Positions 16,254 to 25,829 of a stretch of DNA of 64,000 nt are shown here, piece by piece; within the stretch, counting starts at the first letter, position 1, and each line of letters opens with the position of its first letter. This DNA is from Clostridia bacterium. GTDB lineage: Bacteria; Bacillota; Clostridia; Lachnospirales; Lachnospiraceae. The stretch covers positions 1 through 64,000 of the forward strand of contig CAJTAT010000001.1 in the NCBI GenBank assembly GCA_910574475.1, in the 5' to 3' direction. A program made the translations under genes and the position numbers. The notes under the pieces are model-generated. The model did no database searches. It worked only from the letters and a program-made list of their open reading frames with translations, and was not told the origin of the DNA.

Positions 16254-18008
16254 TTAAGTTTCCTCATCTGAGACTACTTCTTCTTTTTCAATCCCAAGAT
16301 ATGGCAAAATATTCGAAAATATGTCCTGCACCACCGGGGCAGCAATCGTTCCGCCGTAATAGACGCCTTGGGGATTATGAATGATAGCAATGGCAAGGAC
16401 CCGGGGATCGTCTGCCGGAGCAAAGCCCACAAAAGAAGAAATATATTTATTAGTACCTCTGGGAAGTGTCTGGGAGGTAGCCGTCTTACCTCCAATTCGA
16501 TAGCCTTCAATATATGCCTTCTGTCCACCACCTTCTGCTACTACCTGCTCCATAAGGTAGCGCATGGTCTCTGAAGTCTCTTTTGAAACTACGCCTTCCC
16601 TCTTTTCATACTGAAGAGTTTTTAAAAGATTCCCTTCCTCATCCCGGATCTCTACACCAAAATGGGGTGTCACTCTTGTTCCGCCATTGATAATCGAGCT
16701 GATGGTAGTTGCAAGCTGCATGGGAGTTATCTGAAAAGACTGCCCAAAAGAGATGGTCGCCAGCTCTACAGCCCCAATATTCTCCACTTTGTGCATAATT
16801 GTAGCCGCTTCTCCCGGCAGGTCCACGCCTGTCTTTGACAGCAATCCAAATTGCTGAAAATAGTGGTAGAAATCTTCTACACCAACACGTTGACCTATAT
16901 CTATGAAGACAGGGTTGCAAGAATTCATAATTCCCTGGACAAAGGTCTCTCCTCCATGCCCTCCCACCTTATGGCAACGTATTTTTCGATCTTCCACGAT
17001 ACGAAAGCCTGGGCAGCTAAAAGTGTCATTCAATGACACAACTCCCTTTTCCAGGGCTGCAGCCGCTGTGATGACCTTGAAGGTAGATCCTGGCTCATAA
17101 GTATCATTGATACTTTGGTTTCTCCACATTTGATTCAAAAGATCCTGCTTTTCCTGTTCAGAAAGCCCAGTTGTATCCATATCTGTATTCAAGGTAAAGG
17201 GATCATTTAAGTCAAATTCTGGCACATTCACACAGGCGTATATTTCGCCGTTCTGGGGATTCATAACCAGGATAGATACATAAGTGGCCTGCTTTTGCTC
17301 CAAGGCCTTTAAAGCCGCCTGCTGAGCGTAAAGCTGAATATTGTAGTCCAGGCTGATATAGAGATCATTCCCAGAAACAGGTTCCACCCGTTCCTCACCG
17401 GCGTCTGCTATCTCCACCCCCCTGGCGTCCGTCAAAGTAAGTATGGTACCATTCATTCCCTGTAAATAAGAATCATATACTACTTCCAGTCCGATAATTC
17501 CCTGATTGTCGCTCCCTGTAAATCCCAGAACTTTGGAAGCCAGACTTCCATAGGGATAATATCGCTTGAAATCTTCATCAATTTTTACTCCTTCTAATTG
17601 ATATTCACGTATGCGATCTCCCACTTCTTTCTCCACATTCGTCTTAACCCGCTCAATGGAACTGCGCTTTTCCACGCGCTTTCGAACGGTATCCTCTGGC
17701 AGTTCTAATTCCTTGCAGAGAACTTCTATTACCGTCTCTGGATCCTTGATCTGACTGTGAACCACAGAAATGGTACAGACCGTTCGGTTGGTAGCCAACA
17801 CATTTCCAGAGGCATCTATGATTTTCCCCCGGGCTGCTTTGATGCTCCGTTCCCGCTCATGGAGATCGTCAGCCAGCTCCTGATAATACTCCGACTCAAA
17901 AACCATTAGTTTTACCAGGCGCCCCACCAGCACCAATAGAGCCACGAAACAGCAGCCGAAAATCACAATGATTTTCTTCCTGTTATATGTCTTACACTTT
18001 GGATTCAT
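16254..18008 (-). CDS. Class B penicillin-binding protein, SpoVD-like, with KTA in place of KTG
   Basis: Membrane-anchored transpeptidase: N-terminal helix (about 12-33), dimerisation domain (NQGIIGLEVVYDSYL), and transpeptidase domain with S308-T-F-K311, S363-C-N365 and, where KTG is expected, K508-T-A510 (GGKTATSQ). There is no PASTA domain at the C-terminus (584 aa). As second PBP of the cluster it occupies the place of spoVD in Bacillus, where SpoVD makes spore cortex; that role is inferred. Its Shine-Dalgarno GAGG sits inside a 14-bp hairpin ending in T5 just before the ATG, which should limit expression by read-through from the upstream PBP. Confidence 0.85.
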   Translation of the reverse strand: MNPKCKTYNRKKIIVIFGCCFVALLVLVGRLVKLMVFESEYYQELADDLHERERSIKAARGKIIDASGNVLATNRTVCTISVVHSQIKDPETVIEVLCKELELPEDTVRKRVEKRSSIERVKTNVEKEVGDRIREYQLEGVKIDEDFKRYYPYGSLASKVLGFTGSDNQGIIGLEVVYDSYLQGMNGTILTLTDARGVEIADAGEERVEPVSGNDLYISLDYNIQLYAQQAALKALEQKQATYVSILVMNPQNGEIYACVNVPEFDLNDPFTLNTDMDTTGLSEQEKQDLLNQMWRNQSINDTYEPGSTFKVITAAAALEKGVVSLNDTFSCPGFRIVEDRKIRCHKVGGHGGETFVQGIMNSCNPVFIDIGQRVGVEDFYHYFQQFGLLSKTGVDLPGEAATIMHKVENIGAVELATISFGQSFQITPMQLATTISSIINGGTRVTPHFGVEIRDEEGNLLKTLQYEKREGVVSKETSETMRYLMEQVVAEGGGQKAYIEGYRIGGKTATSQTLPRGTNKYISSFVGFAPADDPRVLAIAIIHNPQGVYYGGTIAAPVVQDIFSNILPYLGIEKEEVVSDEET

Positions 18009-18009
18009 A

Positions 18010-18054
18010 AAAAGACCTCATAACGGTTTTTACTAACCTATTATGAGGTCTTTT
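18010..18054 (-). terminator. Hairpin/terminator covering the ribosome binding site of the SpoVD-like gene
   Basis: AAAAGACCTCATAA and TTATGAGGTCTTTT form a perfect 14-bp stem with a 17-base loop. The 3' arm contains the GAGG of the next gene, followed by T5 and ATG. It can act both as a terminator after the first PBP gene and as a block on translation of the second. Confidence 0.75.
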
Positions 18055-18089
18055 AATATATGCATTTCTCACGTGTTTTGATGCTGAAT

Positions 18090-20300
18090 TTAATAAGGTG
18101 AATTTTCATCTGACGCTGGTTGATTCTCATTTCCGAGAAGTGGGCTTCCAATCCCGTTCATAATGCCATCGTCGCCTTCTTCCTCCACCTCTTCTTCTGT
18201 AGGCATTTTTACTGTCTCACCTGTATTTGGATCAGTCAGTGTCCCTTCTGGGTTCTCTGAAGCATTTTCCTCTTCACTCTCTTCGCCTTCTTGTCCATCC
18301 TGACCCTCTTCGCCTTCTCCCTCTTGGGCCTTGGCAGCATTTTCCGCATCTACTTCGTCCTGCATATCGGCAGGAATATCCTCTGTGGCATAGATGTTCA
18401 GATAAGGCATGGCTTCTTTCATAATATTCTTAAAAATCTCCTGGGCATAGCTGCTGCTGGCCTGAGTCTCAGAACTGGCTGCATTTGGCTCGTCCACAAC
18501 CACGTAGCAGACTACCTGGGGATTATCCACTGGAGCAAATCCAATAAAAGATACCAAATATTTATTCAATTCACGGGGAAACTTTTGAGCTGTTCCCGTC
18601 TTGCCGCCCATGGCATATCCTGCCACCCGGGCCTTTTTCCCGGTAGGATTGTTGCCATTGGCATCCGCCTCGCCATACATGGTATGGTACAGATACTGTT
18701 TAATCAGCGCAGAAGTCTTGGCAGAAACAGTCTGCTTCACCAGAACTGGATTAATGTTCTCTACTGTGCCTCCATTTGGATCCAGTACCCGTTTTACTAC
18801 GTGAGGCTTATAATAATAACCCCCGTTAATAACAGATGAAAAAGCGCTGGCTACTTGTATCATAGTGGCGTTGTAGCCTTGACCAAAGGAACTGGTAGCC
18901 AGCTCTGTGGGTCCAATATTGTCCCTTGTAAAGACACTCAGTGCATTATTTGCCTCTCCAGGAAGATCAATGTTCGTCTTCAATCCAAAGTTAAAGATTT
19001 GCTGATACTTTAGAAAGGTATCATAGCCTTCCATAGCTCCTATCTGCATAAGGGCATCATTGCAAGAAAACATCAGGGTGCCCTCCAGAGAAATGATACC
19101 ATGTCCTGTCTTCTTAGCACATTTGATGGGCTTTTGCCCTTCCACAATCACCTGGCCTCCATCGCAGAGGAATGTGCTCGTATCTTCAATCACTCCCATT
19201 TCCAGTGCTCCCGCAACTGTCATGGGTTTTACCGTGGATCCTGGCTCAAAGCCATCACTGATGCAGAAGTTTCGCCACATTTGATTCTTAGCTTCCAATT
19301 GTTCTTCCTCTGTCATCAGTTCTACTTGCGCCTCAGACAGATAACCGTTTTCCACCAGATCGTGTGGATTATTCAGATCGAAAGTTACATCCCGGGCCAT
19401 AGCATAGATCTCCCCATTTTGAGGATTCATCATGAGCACCGCTATATTTTTAGCGGCCGGCCCCTCCACATTTTTATTGGTGTATTCATTTTTAAACTGG
19501 GCAATATATTTTTCTACAATTCCCTGGAGCGTCGCGTCAATGGTGGACACCACGCTATTGCCGTCTGTAGCTACTTTTACCACCTTAGACTGTTCCAGAT
19601 CTTCATTCAGATAATTATAACTTCTGCCATTTGTTCCATTCAGGATTTCGCTGTACTCTTCTTCGATTCCCGTCTGTCCCTGATTACCAGTTACCGTATA
19701 ACCGATCACATTACAGGCAAGAGAGTTATTGGGGTACCGGCGGATATAGGAGTCCTCAAACCAAACCCCTTTGATCTTGCCGCCTGTCTCTTCATCTTCC
19801 TGCATGGCCTGAAACTCCGCTATCTCTTCCTTGGTAAGCTGTTTTAACAGAGGGACATAACTGCTATCCTTTCGCTCGCTTAAAATTCCGCGAAGCTTTG
19901 CCTCATCTATCTCCTCATACTCACCAAAGCAAGACAAGATAGCCCGCAGCGTAGGTTCCACACAATCCTTTTCCGCATTTTCGTCCGCGCTTTGAAGCAA
20001 AACCTTCGGATCCAGAATCAGATTATATACTTTTTCACTGGTAGCAAGAATGGTTCCGTTTCGATCCAGAATGTCTCCCCGCTTATATGGAAGTAGCATA
20101 CTGGCCGTATCCTGCTGAGCCAAAACCTTCTTGGTGTATTTCTCTCCGTTCGTCTTATTGATATAGGCTAAGCGAACATCTACAACAACTAACGCAAGCA
20201 CTACTATGGTAAATAGCAGTGCCAGCTTTCGTTTCATCCGGTTGTTCATGCGGGCAATCTTTCGCATCTGGCTTCTCTTTGAACTTTTCAAATTACTCAT
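18090..20300 (-). CDS. Class B penicillin-binding protein (FtsI/Pbp2B type), 736 aa
   Basis: Septal transpeptidase partner of FtsW. One membrane helix (about 24-44) follows a basic N-terminus. The dimerisation domain includes NQGQTGIEEEYSEIL. The transpeptidase motifs are complete: S355-T-V-K358, S412-C-N414 and K567-T-G-T. After about residue 650 comes a low-complexity acidic tail rich in Glu and Gly with no PASTA repeats, extending the protein beyond the usual length. It follows the ftsL-like gene by 3 bases. It is the probable divisional PBP of the two in this cluster. Confidence 0.9.
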   Translation of the reverse strand: MSNLKSSKRSQMRKIARMNNRMKRKLALLFTIVVLALVVVDVRLAYINKTNGEKYTKKVLAQQDTASMLLPYKRGDILDRNGTILATSEKVYNLILDPKVLLQSADENAEKDCVEPTLRAILSCFGEYEEIDEAKLRGILSERKDSSYVPLLKQLTKEEIAEFQAMQEDEETGGKIKGVWFEDSYIRRYPNNSLACNVIGYTVTGNQGQTGIEEEYSEILNGTNGRSYNYLNEDLEQSKVVKVATDGNSVVSTIDATLQGIVEKYIAQFKNEYTNKNVEGPAAKNIAVLMMNPQNGEIYAMARDVTFDLNNPHDLVENGYLSEAQVELMTEEEQLEAKNQMWRNFCISDGFEPGSTVKPMTVAGALEMGVIEDTSTFLCDGGQVIVEGQKPIKCAKKTGHGIISLEGTLMFSCNDALMQIGAMEGYDTFLKYQQIFNFGLKTNIDLPGEANNALSVFTRDNIGPTELATSSFGQGYNATMIQVASAFSSVINGGYYYKPHVVKRVLDPNGGTVENINPVLVKQTVSAKTSALIKQYLYHTMYGEADANGNNPTGKKARVAGYAMGGKTGTAQKFPRELNKYLVSFIGFAPVDNPQVVCYVVVDEPNAASSETQASSSYAQEIFKNIMKEAMPYLNIYATEDIPADMQDEVDAENAAKAQEGEGEEGQDGQEGEESEEENASENPEGTLTDPNTGETVKMPTEEEVEEEGDDGIMNGIGSPLLGNENQPASDENSPY

Positions 20301-20303
20301 CCC

Positions 20304-20825
20304 CTACCAATCCTTCAGACTTTTGCCTTGCTCAGGAATGTCTGCATACTGCTTTACATAATCACTTCCTGTATTATCATACAGTACCACCTGATCCGCG
20401 TTTGCATACACCATACCCAATTCATGAATGGCAATATCCCGAATCTTTTCCAGATCTACAGATGCAGTGACACGATTGTATTCATCATCATTTTCTGTCT
20501 TCAGATCTGTAAGTTGTTGTTCCAGAGATGCAATATTTTTCATTAAAGCTGTATTATTTGCCTGCAATTGCAGGTATCCTGCGCATACGAAAAGGGTAAG
20601 TACAGAGGCGACTGTAAGAAATATGGTATATCCGATGCTAAAATACCTCATCTTCTCTCTATGTGCCCTATGCACGCCAGATCTTTGCCTTACGCCTTGG
20701 CGCCGTCTTTTTGCAGGCACTTCCACTGGCTGAAGCTTACGAACTGCTGTGCCACTCATATATGCCTGTCTACTTCTGTCTGCTGTTTTTCTTTTGTCCG
20801 TATAAATGCTTCTAATTTGTGCCAT
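20304..20825 (-). CDS. ftsL: FtsL-like cell-division protein
   Basis: A small bitopic protein: basic cytoplasmic N-terminus, one hydrophobic helix (about YTIFLTVASVLTLFVCAGYL), then a heptad-like coiled-coil segment (ALMKNIASLEQQLTDLKTEND) outside the membrane, which is the FtsL layout. Sequence conservation in this family is poor, so identity rests on topology and position between rsmH and the PBP. The start is taken at MAQIRSIY (20825) behind GAGAG, after the rsmH stop; an in-frame ATG at 20858 overlaps rsmH. It probably works with DivIB and DivIC to activate FtsW. Confidence 0.82.
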   Translation of the reverse strand: MAQIRSIYTDKRKTADRSRQAYMSGTAVRKLQPVEVPAKRRRQGVRQRSGVHRAHREKMRYFSIGYTIFLTVASVLTLFVCAGYLQLQANNTALMKNIASLEQQLTDLKTENDDEYNRVTASVDLEKIRDIAIHELGMVYANADQVVLYDNTGSDYVKQYADIPEQGKSLKDW

Positions 20826-20844
20826 ATTAATTCTCTCGATTCCA

Positions 20845-21780
20845 TTAAATCCGCTCAAATACTCTAAGCTTTGAACTTTTTGACCTTTTATTTTCTTCCA
20901 ATTCCTCCTTGCCTGGAATAATTGGCTTTTTAACAGTTAACCTGCCCTTCGGCTTTTTGCCACACACACACACAGGAAAGTTTGAAGGGCAGGTACAGGG
21001 ATTTTCATTCGTCTTAAAAATTGTTTTTACTATCCGATCCTCCAGAGAGTGAAAAGTTATCACGCAAATTCTCCCTCCTGGGTTCAACAGATCGATCATA
21101 TCATCCAGGGAATTTTTCAAAACTTCCAGTTCTCCATTCAGCTCAATTCGAATAGCCTGAAAAGTCTTTTTGGCAGGATGGCCTCCGCTCATTCGCACCT
21201 TTGCAGGAATCGCTCTTTTGATAATCTCCGCCAATTCCCCTGTCGTCTCAATTGGTTTCTCTTCTCTGGCAGCTACTATGTGCCTGGCAATATTTTTTGC
21301 AAACTTGTCTTCGCCATAATCACGAATCACCCGAAACAGTTCGCTTTCTGTATAGCCATTTACAATATCTTTCGCTGTCCTCACCTGACTCTGGTCCATC
21401 CGCATATCCAATGGGGCGTCCTCCCGATAAGTAAATCCACGCTCCACAGAATCTAACTGGTAGGAGGAAACTCCCAGATCCAACAGGATTCCATCCACTT
21501 TTTCTATGCCGTTTTTATGTAACTCAGAACGCATCTTGCAGTAATTACTGTGAATAATCTTTACCTGGTCTTGAAATTCCAACAGTCGCTTTTTTGCTGC
21601 CTGGATGGCATCTGCATCTTGATCAAATCCAATGAGACAGCCCTTTTTCGACAAGCGTCGGCAAATCTCCCAGGCATGTCCACCCCCACCCAGGGTTCCA
21701 TCCACATAGATTCCATCTGGTCGAATATTTAGCTGTTCCATTGTTTCTTTCAGCAAAACCGATTTATGTGCGAATTCCAT
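20845..21780 (-). CDS. rsmH: 16S rRNA (cytosine1402-N4)-methyltransferase
   Basis: SAM-dependent methylation of C1402 in 16S rRNA. It starts with [13 protein letters not shown] and has the SAM-binding [34 protein letters not shown] and the C-terminal [10 protein letters not shown] motif. At 311 aa it is full length. It is the second gene of the mraZ cluster, with about 25 bases between it and mraZ. Confidence 0.97.
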   Translation of the reverse strand: MEFAHKSVLLKETMEQLNIRPDGIYVDGTLGGGGHAWEICRRLSKKGCLIGFDQDADAIQAAKKRLLEFQDQVKIIHSNYCKMRSELHKNGIEKVDGILLDLGVSSYQLDSVERGFTYREDAPLDMRMDQSQVRTAKDIVNGYTESELFRVIRDYGEDKFAKNIARHIVAAREEKPIETTGELAEIIKRAIPAKVRMSGGHPAKKTFQAIRIELNGELEVLKNSLDDMIDLLNPGGRICVITFHSLEDRIVKTIFKTNENPCTCPSNFPVCVCGKKPKGRLTVKKPIIPGKEELEENKRSKSSKLRVFERI

Positions 21781-21804
21781 TCAATCCTCCAGCTTTACTC
21801 ACTT

Positions 21805-22239
21805 TTAAATATCCAGACCCAGTTCTGTCAACTGTCCTGCAATCTCGTCCATATCAATTTCATCATAATTGTTATTCTGATTCCACTTCTCCTCGCTCCA
21901 TATTTCAATGCGATTCAGGAGTCCGGCTAGTATGACATCTTTTTCAATACCTGCAAACTTGCGAAGAGTTGCAGGCAGTAGAATTCTTCCCTGCTTGTCA
22001 AATTCACAGGAAGTGGCTCCGGCAGTTAGAAATCTCACAAAAGAACGGGCATTTTTATTCGTTGTGGGGAGTTTGCGAAGCTTTTCCTCATAGGCTTCCC
22101 ACTCATTCATAGGAAACACAAAGAGGCAGCCATCCAATCCTCTCGTCACAATAAACTCTTCTCCCAGTTGCTCTCGAAATTTGGAAGGAATGATCAGCCT
22201 GCCTTTGGGGTCTACTGAATGACTGTATTCACCTCGGAA
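21805..22239 (-). CDS. mraZ: Transcriptional regulator MraZ
   Basis: DNA-binding regulator of the division and cell-wall cluster, a ring-forming protein with two AbrB-like halves. It begins MFRGEYSHSVDPKGRLIIPSKF, and the second repeat has GATSCEFDKQGRILLPATLR. An upstream in-frame ATG (22281) would add 14 residues, but GAGGGGG lies just before the 22239 ATG. It is 144 aa from that start, as usual. Four MraZ-type GTGG repeats lie in its own promoter region, so it is probably autoregulated. Confidence 0.96.
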   Translation of the reverse strand, partial: FRGEYSHSVDPKGRLIIPSKFREQLGEEFIVTRGLDGCLFVFPMNEWEAYEEKLRKLPTTNKNARSFVRFLTAGATSCEFDKQGRILLPATLRKFAGIEKDVILAGLLNRIEIWSEEKWNQNNNYDEIDMDEIAGQLTELGLDI

Positions 22240-22276
22240 CATGGCCTTACCCCCTCTTTTTGTGGTTTCCAGTATT

Positions 22277-22323
22277 ACCACTTTTCTTTACTTAAAAACC
22301 ACTTTCTACCACTCATCACCACT
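22277..22323 (-). promoter_or_regulatory. MraZ operator: four AGTGGT repeats
   Basis: On the minus strand AGTGGT occurs at 22323-22318, 22313-22308, 22303-22298 and 22282-22277. The first three are exactly 10 bp apart, one helical turn, and the fourth is 21 bp on. This matches known MraZ binding boxes (repeats of GTGG at 10-bp spacing) just downstream of the promoter. Confidence 0.8.
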
Positions 22324-22333
22324 TATACGTTTT

Positions 22334-22362
22334 ATCATAGCTTAATATCCATCAAAAAGCAA
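22334..22362 (-). promoter_or_regulatory. Promoter of the mraZ cluster
   Basis: TTGCTT (22362-22357) and TATGAT (22339-22334) are separated by 17 bp, immediately before the MraZ boxes. Confidence 0.75.
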
Positions 22363-22390
22363 GAACAATTTCTGTCAAAAGTGCACAAAA

Positions 22391-22452
22391 AATAAGGCTA
22401 CCATATCTTGTAAAGGTATTTTTTTACAAATACCAGATATAGTAACCCTATT
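22391..22452 (-). terminator. Long intrinsic terminator after the DedA gene
   Basis: An 18-bp stem (AATAGGGTTACTATATCT with AGATATGGTAGCCTTATT, the differences being G-U pairs in RNA) is followed by T6 on the minus strand. It separates dedA from the mraZ promoter. Confidence 0.75.
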
Positions 22453-22477
22453 TTAAAACTTATTTTGATTCTAATTT

Positions 22478-23089
22478 TCAATTTTTAGGCCGGTTCCCAT
22501 AAAACCAAATGATTCCACTGACTGCACTGATTGAGAGAACAATCAGCATAATGTGAGAATACTCCCCCACCAGATAAGCAATCTTTCCCCAGGATTCTCC
22601 CAACACAGCTCCCAGATAAATCAGCACAGTATTCCATATGACAGAACCAATGGTTGTATACAGAAAAAAGATAGGCAGTTCCATGTGGCTCATCCCCGCG
22701 GGAATGGAAATCAGGCTGCGAACCACTGGAATAAACCGACAGAAAAATACGGTTTTCACACCTTTTTTTCGAAACCAGGCATCTGCCTTTTCCACATCTG
22801 CCGGTTTCAGGCAGAGAACCTTTCCCGCTTTGCCAGACACCAGCTTCATCATTCGTTCCTTGCTTAAAATCCTGCCCACACCATACAAGACAATCGCTCC
22901 AGCCAGGGAGCCCAGAGTTGAAAAAAAGATAACTCCCAGAATGGTAAGCCGTGTATGAGTTGTCAAAAATCCGCCAAAGGTCAGAATTACTTCGGAAGGA
23001 ATGGGTGGAAAAATATTTTCCACTGCAATCAAAAGAAAAATTCCAGGATAACCGTACTCCTCCATCAGAGTTATAATGATATTCTGCAA
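22478..23089 (-). CDS. DedA-family membrane protein (SNARE-associated fold)
   Basis: Integral membrane protein with about five hydrophobic segments and DedA hallmarks: ENIFPPIPSEVILTFGGFL near the N-terminus and FFCRFIPVVRSLISIPAGMSHM, with the conserved arginines and glycine, in the centre. DedA proteins are implicated in flipping undecaprenyl phosphate and phospholipids across the membrane. At 203 aa it is full length. The start is probably TTG at 23089 behind GAGGTGG; an ATG eight codons on (23065) is an alternative. Confidence 0.9.
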   Translation of the reverse strand: MQNIIITLMEEYGYPGIFLLIAVENIFPPIPSEVILTFGGFLTTHTRLTILGVIFFSTLGSLAGAIVLYGVGRILSKERMMKLVSGKAGKVLCLKPADVEKADAWFRKKGVKTVFFCRFIPVVRSLISIPAGMSHMELPIFFLYTTIGSVIWNTVLIYLGAVLGESWGKIAYLVGEYSHIMLIVLSISAVSGIIWFYGNRPKN

Positions 23090-23218
23090 ATGGCCACCTC
23101 ACAATATGTACATGCAAGTCCCTGGAAGCCTCCATAACGCTAAAGTGTCACAGAGTTCCAGGCCTACTCATCTTATGTTTAAACCTATGCAGAATCCCTG
23201 AAAATCATCCCTTTTCTT

Positions 23219-24316
23219 TTAGACGTTAAACCGGAACAAAATTACATCCCCGTCCTTTACCACATATTCTTTTCCTTCCAAGCCCACCAAGCCTTTTTCC
23301 TTGGCTGCAGAATAAGAGCCGCAATTAAGCAAGTCCTGATAATTTACGACTTCTGCCCTGATAAAGCCACGCTCAAAATCAGAGTGAATCTTGCCGGCAG
23401 CCCCCGGAGCCTTTGTCCCTTTTTTAATAGTCCATGCCCTTGTCTCTGTCTCGCCTGCCGTCAGGTAGCTAATCAGTCCCAGGAGATGATAGCTTGCCCG
23501 GATCAGTTTTTCCAGGCCAGATTCCTTCAATCCCAAGTCCTCCAGGAACATAGCTTTCTCATCTTCATCAAGCTCTGCTATCTCTTGCTCAATCTGAGCG
23601 CAGATCACAAATACTTCATTTCCATATTCTGCGGCAAAGTCACGGACTGCCTGTACATGTGAGTTGGATGCAGCATCGTCAGCCAAATCCTCCTCTGCCA
23701 CGTTTGCTGCAAATATCACAGGCTTGTAGGTCAGAAGGTTATAGCTTTCCATCCATGCAAGCTCGTCCTCATCCTCTGTGGTAAATCCTGCCGCCATCTT
23801 CCCTTCTTCCAGCCAGTTTTTCAGCCGGTTCAAAAGCTCCAGCTCTTTTGCCAGTGTCTTGTCATTTCTGGCTCCCCTGTTGGTTTTGGCAATTCTTCGC
23901 TCAAGAATCTCAAGATCAGAAAACACCAATTCCAGATTGATCGTCTCAATATCCCGCAGAGGATCAATGTTTCCATCCACATGAACCACGTTGGAATCTT
24001 CAAAGCAGCGCACCACATGGATGATAGCGTCCACCTCCCGGATGTTGGCCAGGAACTGATTTCCCAGGCCTTCCCCTTTTGAAGCTCCCTTCACCAGGCC
24101 TGCAATGTCCACAAATTCAATGACTGCTGGTGTTACCTTGGCCGAATTGTATAGATTCGCCAGGAGCCCTAATCGCTCGTCCGGCACTGGCACTACGCCT
24201 ACATTTGGGTCAATGGTACAGAATGGATAATTGGCCGACTCAGCTCCTGCTTTTGTCAGGGAATTGAACAATGTGCTCTTTCCTACATTTGGCAGTCCCA
24301 CGATTCCTAGTTTCAT
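23219..24316 (-). CDS. ychF: Redox-regulated ATPase/GTPase YchF
   Basis: Obg-family P-loop protein that prefers ATP and binds ribosomes. It starts MKLGIVGLPNVGKSTLFN (Walker A), with TIDPNVG, VDIAGLVKGASKGEGLGNQFL and the C-terminal TGS domain (GETETRAWTIKKGTKAPGAA). The start at 24316 is set by AAGGAGG; the frame is open for 26 more codons without a better site. It is 365 aa. A TATAAT element at 24442-24447 lies within a weak promoter about 130 bases upstream. Confidence 0.96.
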   Translation of the reverse strand: MKLGIVGLPNVGKSTLFNSLTKAGAESANYPFCTIDPNVGVVPVPDERLGLLANLYNSAKVTPAVIEFVDIAGLVKGASKGEGLGNQFLANIREVDAIIHVVRCFEDSNVVHVDGNIDPLRDIETINLELVFSDLEILERRIAKTNRGARNDKTLAKELELLNRLKNWLEEGKMAAGFTTEDEDELAWMESYNLLTYKPVIFAANVAEEDLADDAASNSHVQAVRDFAAEYGNEVFVICAQIEQEIAELDEDEKAMFLEDLGLKESGLEKLIRASYHLLGLISYLTAGETETRAWTIKKGTKAPGAAGKIHSDFERGFIRAEVVNYQDLLNCGSYSAAKEKGLVGLEGKEYVVKDGDVILFRFNV

Positions 24317-24379
24317 TTTTCTATATACCTCCTTGAAAGCACCGTAAAACAGGCGCTTTTCGTAATTTCTATATTTTTT

Positions 24380-24403
24380 CAAGTACCAATTCAAGTACCA
24401 ATT
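24380..24403. repeat. Two tandem copies of a 12-base unit
   Basis: CAAGTACCAATT occurs twice in direct succession (24380-24391, 24392-24403) in the leader of ychF. No third full copy is present and the role is unknown. Confidence 0.8.
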
Positions 24404-24557
24404 TTCAAGGCGCTTACCTCTTCTCGCTCTTGGTCACATGGATTATATCATATCACTTATCATTTGGGAATAATGAAATTGCAATTTCTGCTTAAATCAA
24501 AAGCTGAATTACAGCCGCTTAAAGAAGATGTTCAATCCAATCCAACTTAAGCATTTT

Positions 24558-25829
24558 TCAATAATTCATCCCACTAATCCCCAATCTTCCATCCCGCACT
24601 CCAAATGTGATGCTTGGATCTCCTGCTTTATCAAACAGAGTGAAACCTGCCATACTGGGACTAAGCGTATTTTCATCGGCTCCCGCTATAGAGTTTACCA
24701 TATCATCTGTAAAAAGCCGCTCTGCTCCAAGAGCAATAAAATCTTCTCTGGTTTCTACAATAAGCCCTTCATCCGATAAGCCTACATAAGTCGGAAAAGA
24801 TGTCAAGTCTGCCAATTTTTCCACGTTTTTTTCCGCCACGGCTTCTTTTACCAGTCTGGCGAACTCCAAAACTGCCTCTTGGTCTACAGCAAAATTGTCC
24901 TCATACTGATCACTGGATTTTACCTCTTCTGGCTTCTGTGTGGAAATCATTTCTTCTCCTACCTTTACAATCTCAAATTCCTGCTGACCTGCTGCCCCTG
25001 GTGCAATTTCATATTTATCAAATACAATCACTGGGTTTCCGATTGAGTTTACATAAAATTTTGTACTTTTATCTATCCCTTTCCAGTCGTCAGTCCAATA
25101 TTCCAATCCCGTTTCTTCTTCTCTTTGTTCTATTTGAAAACGAATACTTTTCTCCACATCCTGCTCATAGTTATCGCCTAAAATGTCCTTAAGTGTAATC
25201 CATTTTCCCTCTTTCAGATCAAAATTATAATATTTCGTCTCACTATACGCACTGCTCCAGTTTTCCGTTCCCATGACTGCCAGGGAGAGATATTGATCCG
25301 TCAGCGACTTCACCTCATACCACACTTTGATTGTAATGTTATGGTCCTCCCATTCTTCCTCTGTACCACCAGTCTCCAGGAAGGCCTGCTTGTACTCTTC
25401 GGCTCTTTCCATGGCCTCATTTGCATACTGCTCACAGAACGTATAAATTTCCTCATTTACCCCTTTTTCTAAACCATTCAGTTCTTCTGAAATCATCTCA
25501 ATACTAGGAATGACTACAGAAACTTTTAAATCTTCTGTTTCCGTCTTATAAGAGCGAAATGTTACTATCTTTGCAAGTGCTCCAATTACTGGAATATTAC
25601 TGATTCCCTGCGCAAAAGCCTCACTGGTATTCACACCCACTGTAAATAATAATGCTACTGCTGCCGCTGCTGCCACTCCTCTTGGCACAAAAAAGTGCCT
25701 CTTTTCCGCTGGTCTTTTCCTGGCATTTCGCGCCGCTGCTTTTTCAACTTCCGCCATCACTCGTTCTGACAATTCCTTCGGAATCGGAATACTATCATAT
25801 TTTTGCTTCGCCTCTTCCATACGTTTCAT
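24558..25829 (-). CDS. RsiV-like anti-sigma factor with an extra C-terminal domain
   Basis: Partner of the ECF sigma factor whose gene overlaps its start by 4 bases. The cytoplasmic N-terminus (about 1-50) would hold the sigma factor, one hydrophobic helix follows (about 51-68), and the outer part has the DUF4163/DUF3298 pattern of RsiV: KTETEDLKVSVVIPSIEM, then KYYNFDLKEGKWITLKDIL and VFDKYEIAPGAAGQQEF. In Bacillus and relatives RsiV binds lysozyme and is then cleaved to free SigV. About 100 further residues (VLEFARLVKEAVAEKN to the end) form an extra segment not needed in RsiV. The lysozyme response is an inference from the family. Confidence 0.8.
   Translation of the reverse strand: MKRMEEAKQKYDSIPIPKELSERVMAEVEKAAARNARKRPAEKRHFFVPRGVAAAAAVALLFTVGVNTSEAFAQGISNIPVIGALAKIVTFRSYKTETEDLKVSVVIPSIEMISEELNGLEKGVNEEIYTFCEQYANEAMERAEEYKQAFLETGGTEEEWEDHNITIKVWYEVKSLTDQYLSLAVMGTENWSSAYSETKYYNFDLKEGKWITLKDILGDNYEQDVEKSIRFQIEQREEETGLEYWTDDWKGIDKSTKFYVNSIGNPVIVFDKYEIAPGAAGQQEFEIVKVGEEMISTQKPEEVKSSDQYEDNFAVDQEAVLEFARLVKEAVAEKNVEKLADLTSFPTYVGLSDEGLIVETREDFIALGAERLFTDDMVNSIAGADENTLSPSMAGFTLFDKAGDPSITFGVRDGRLGISGMNY

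Noticed and set aside
19101..19847. Plus-strand frame of 248 codons opposite the large PBP gene
   Set aside because: Antisense shadow of an intact transpeptidase gene.
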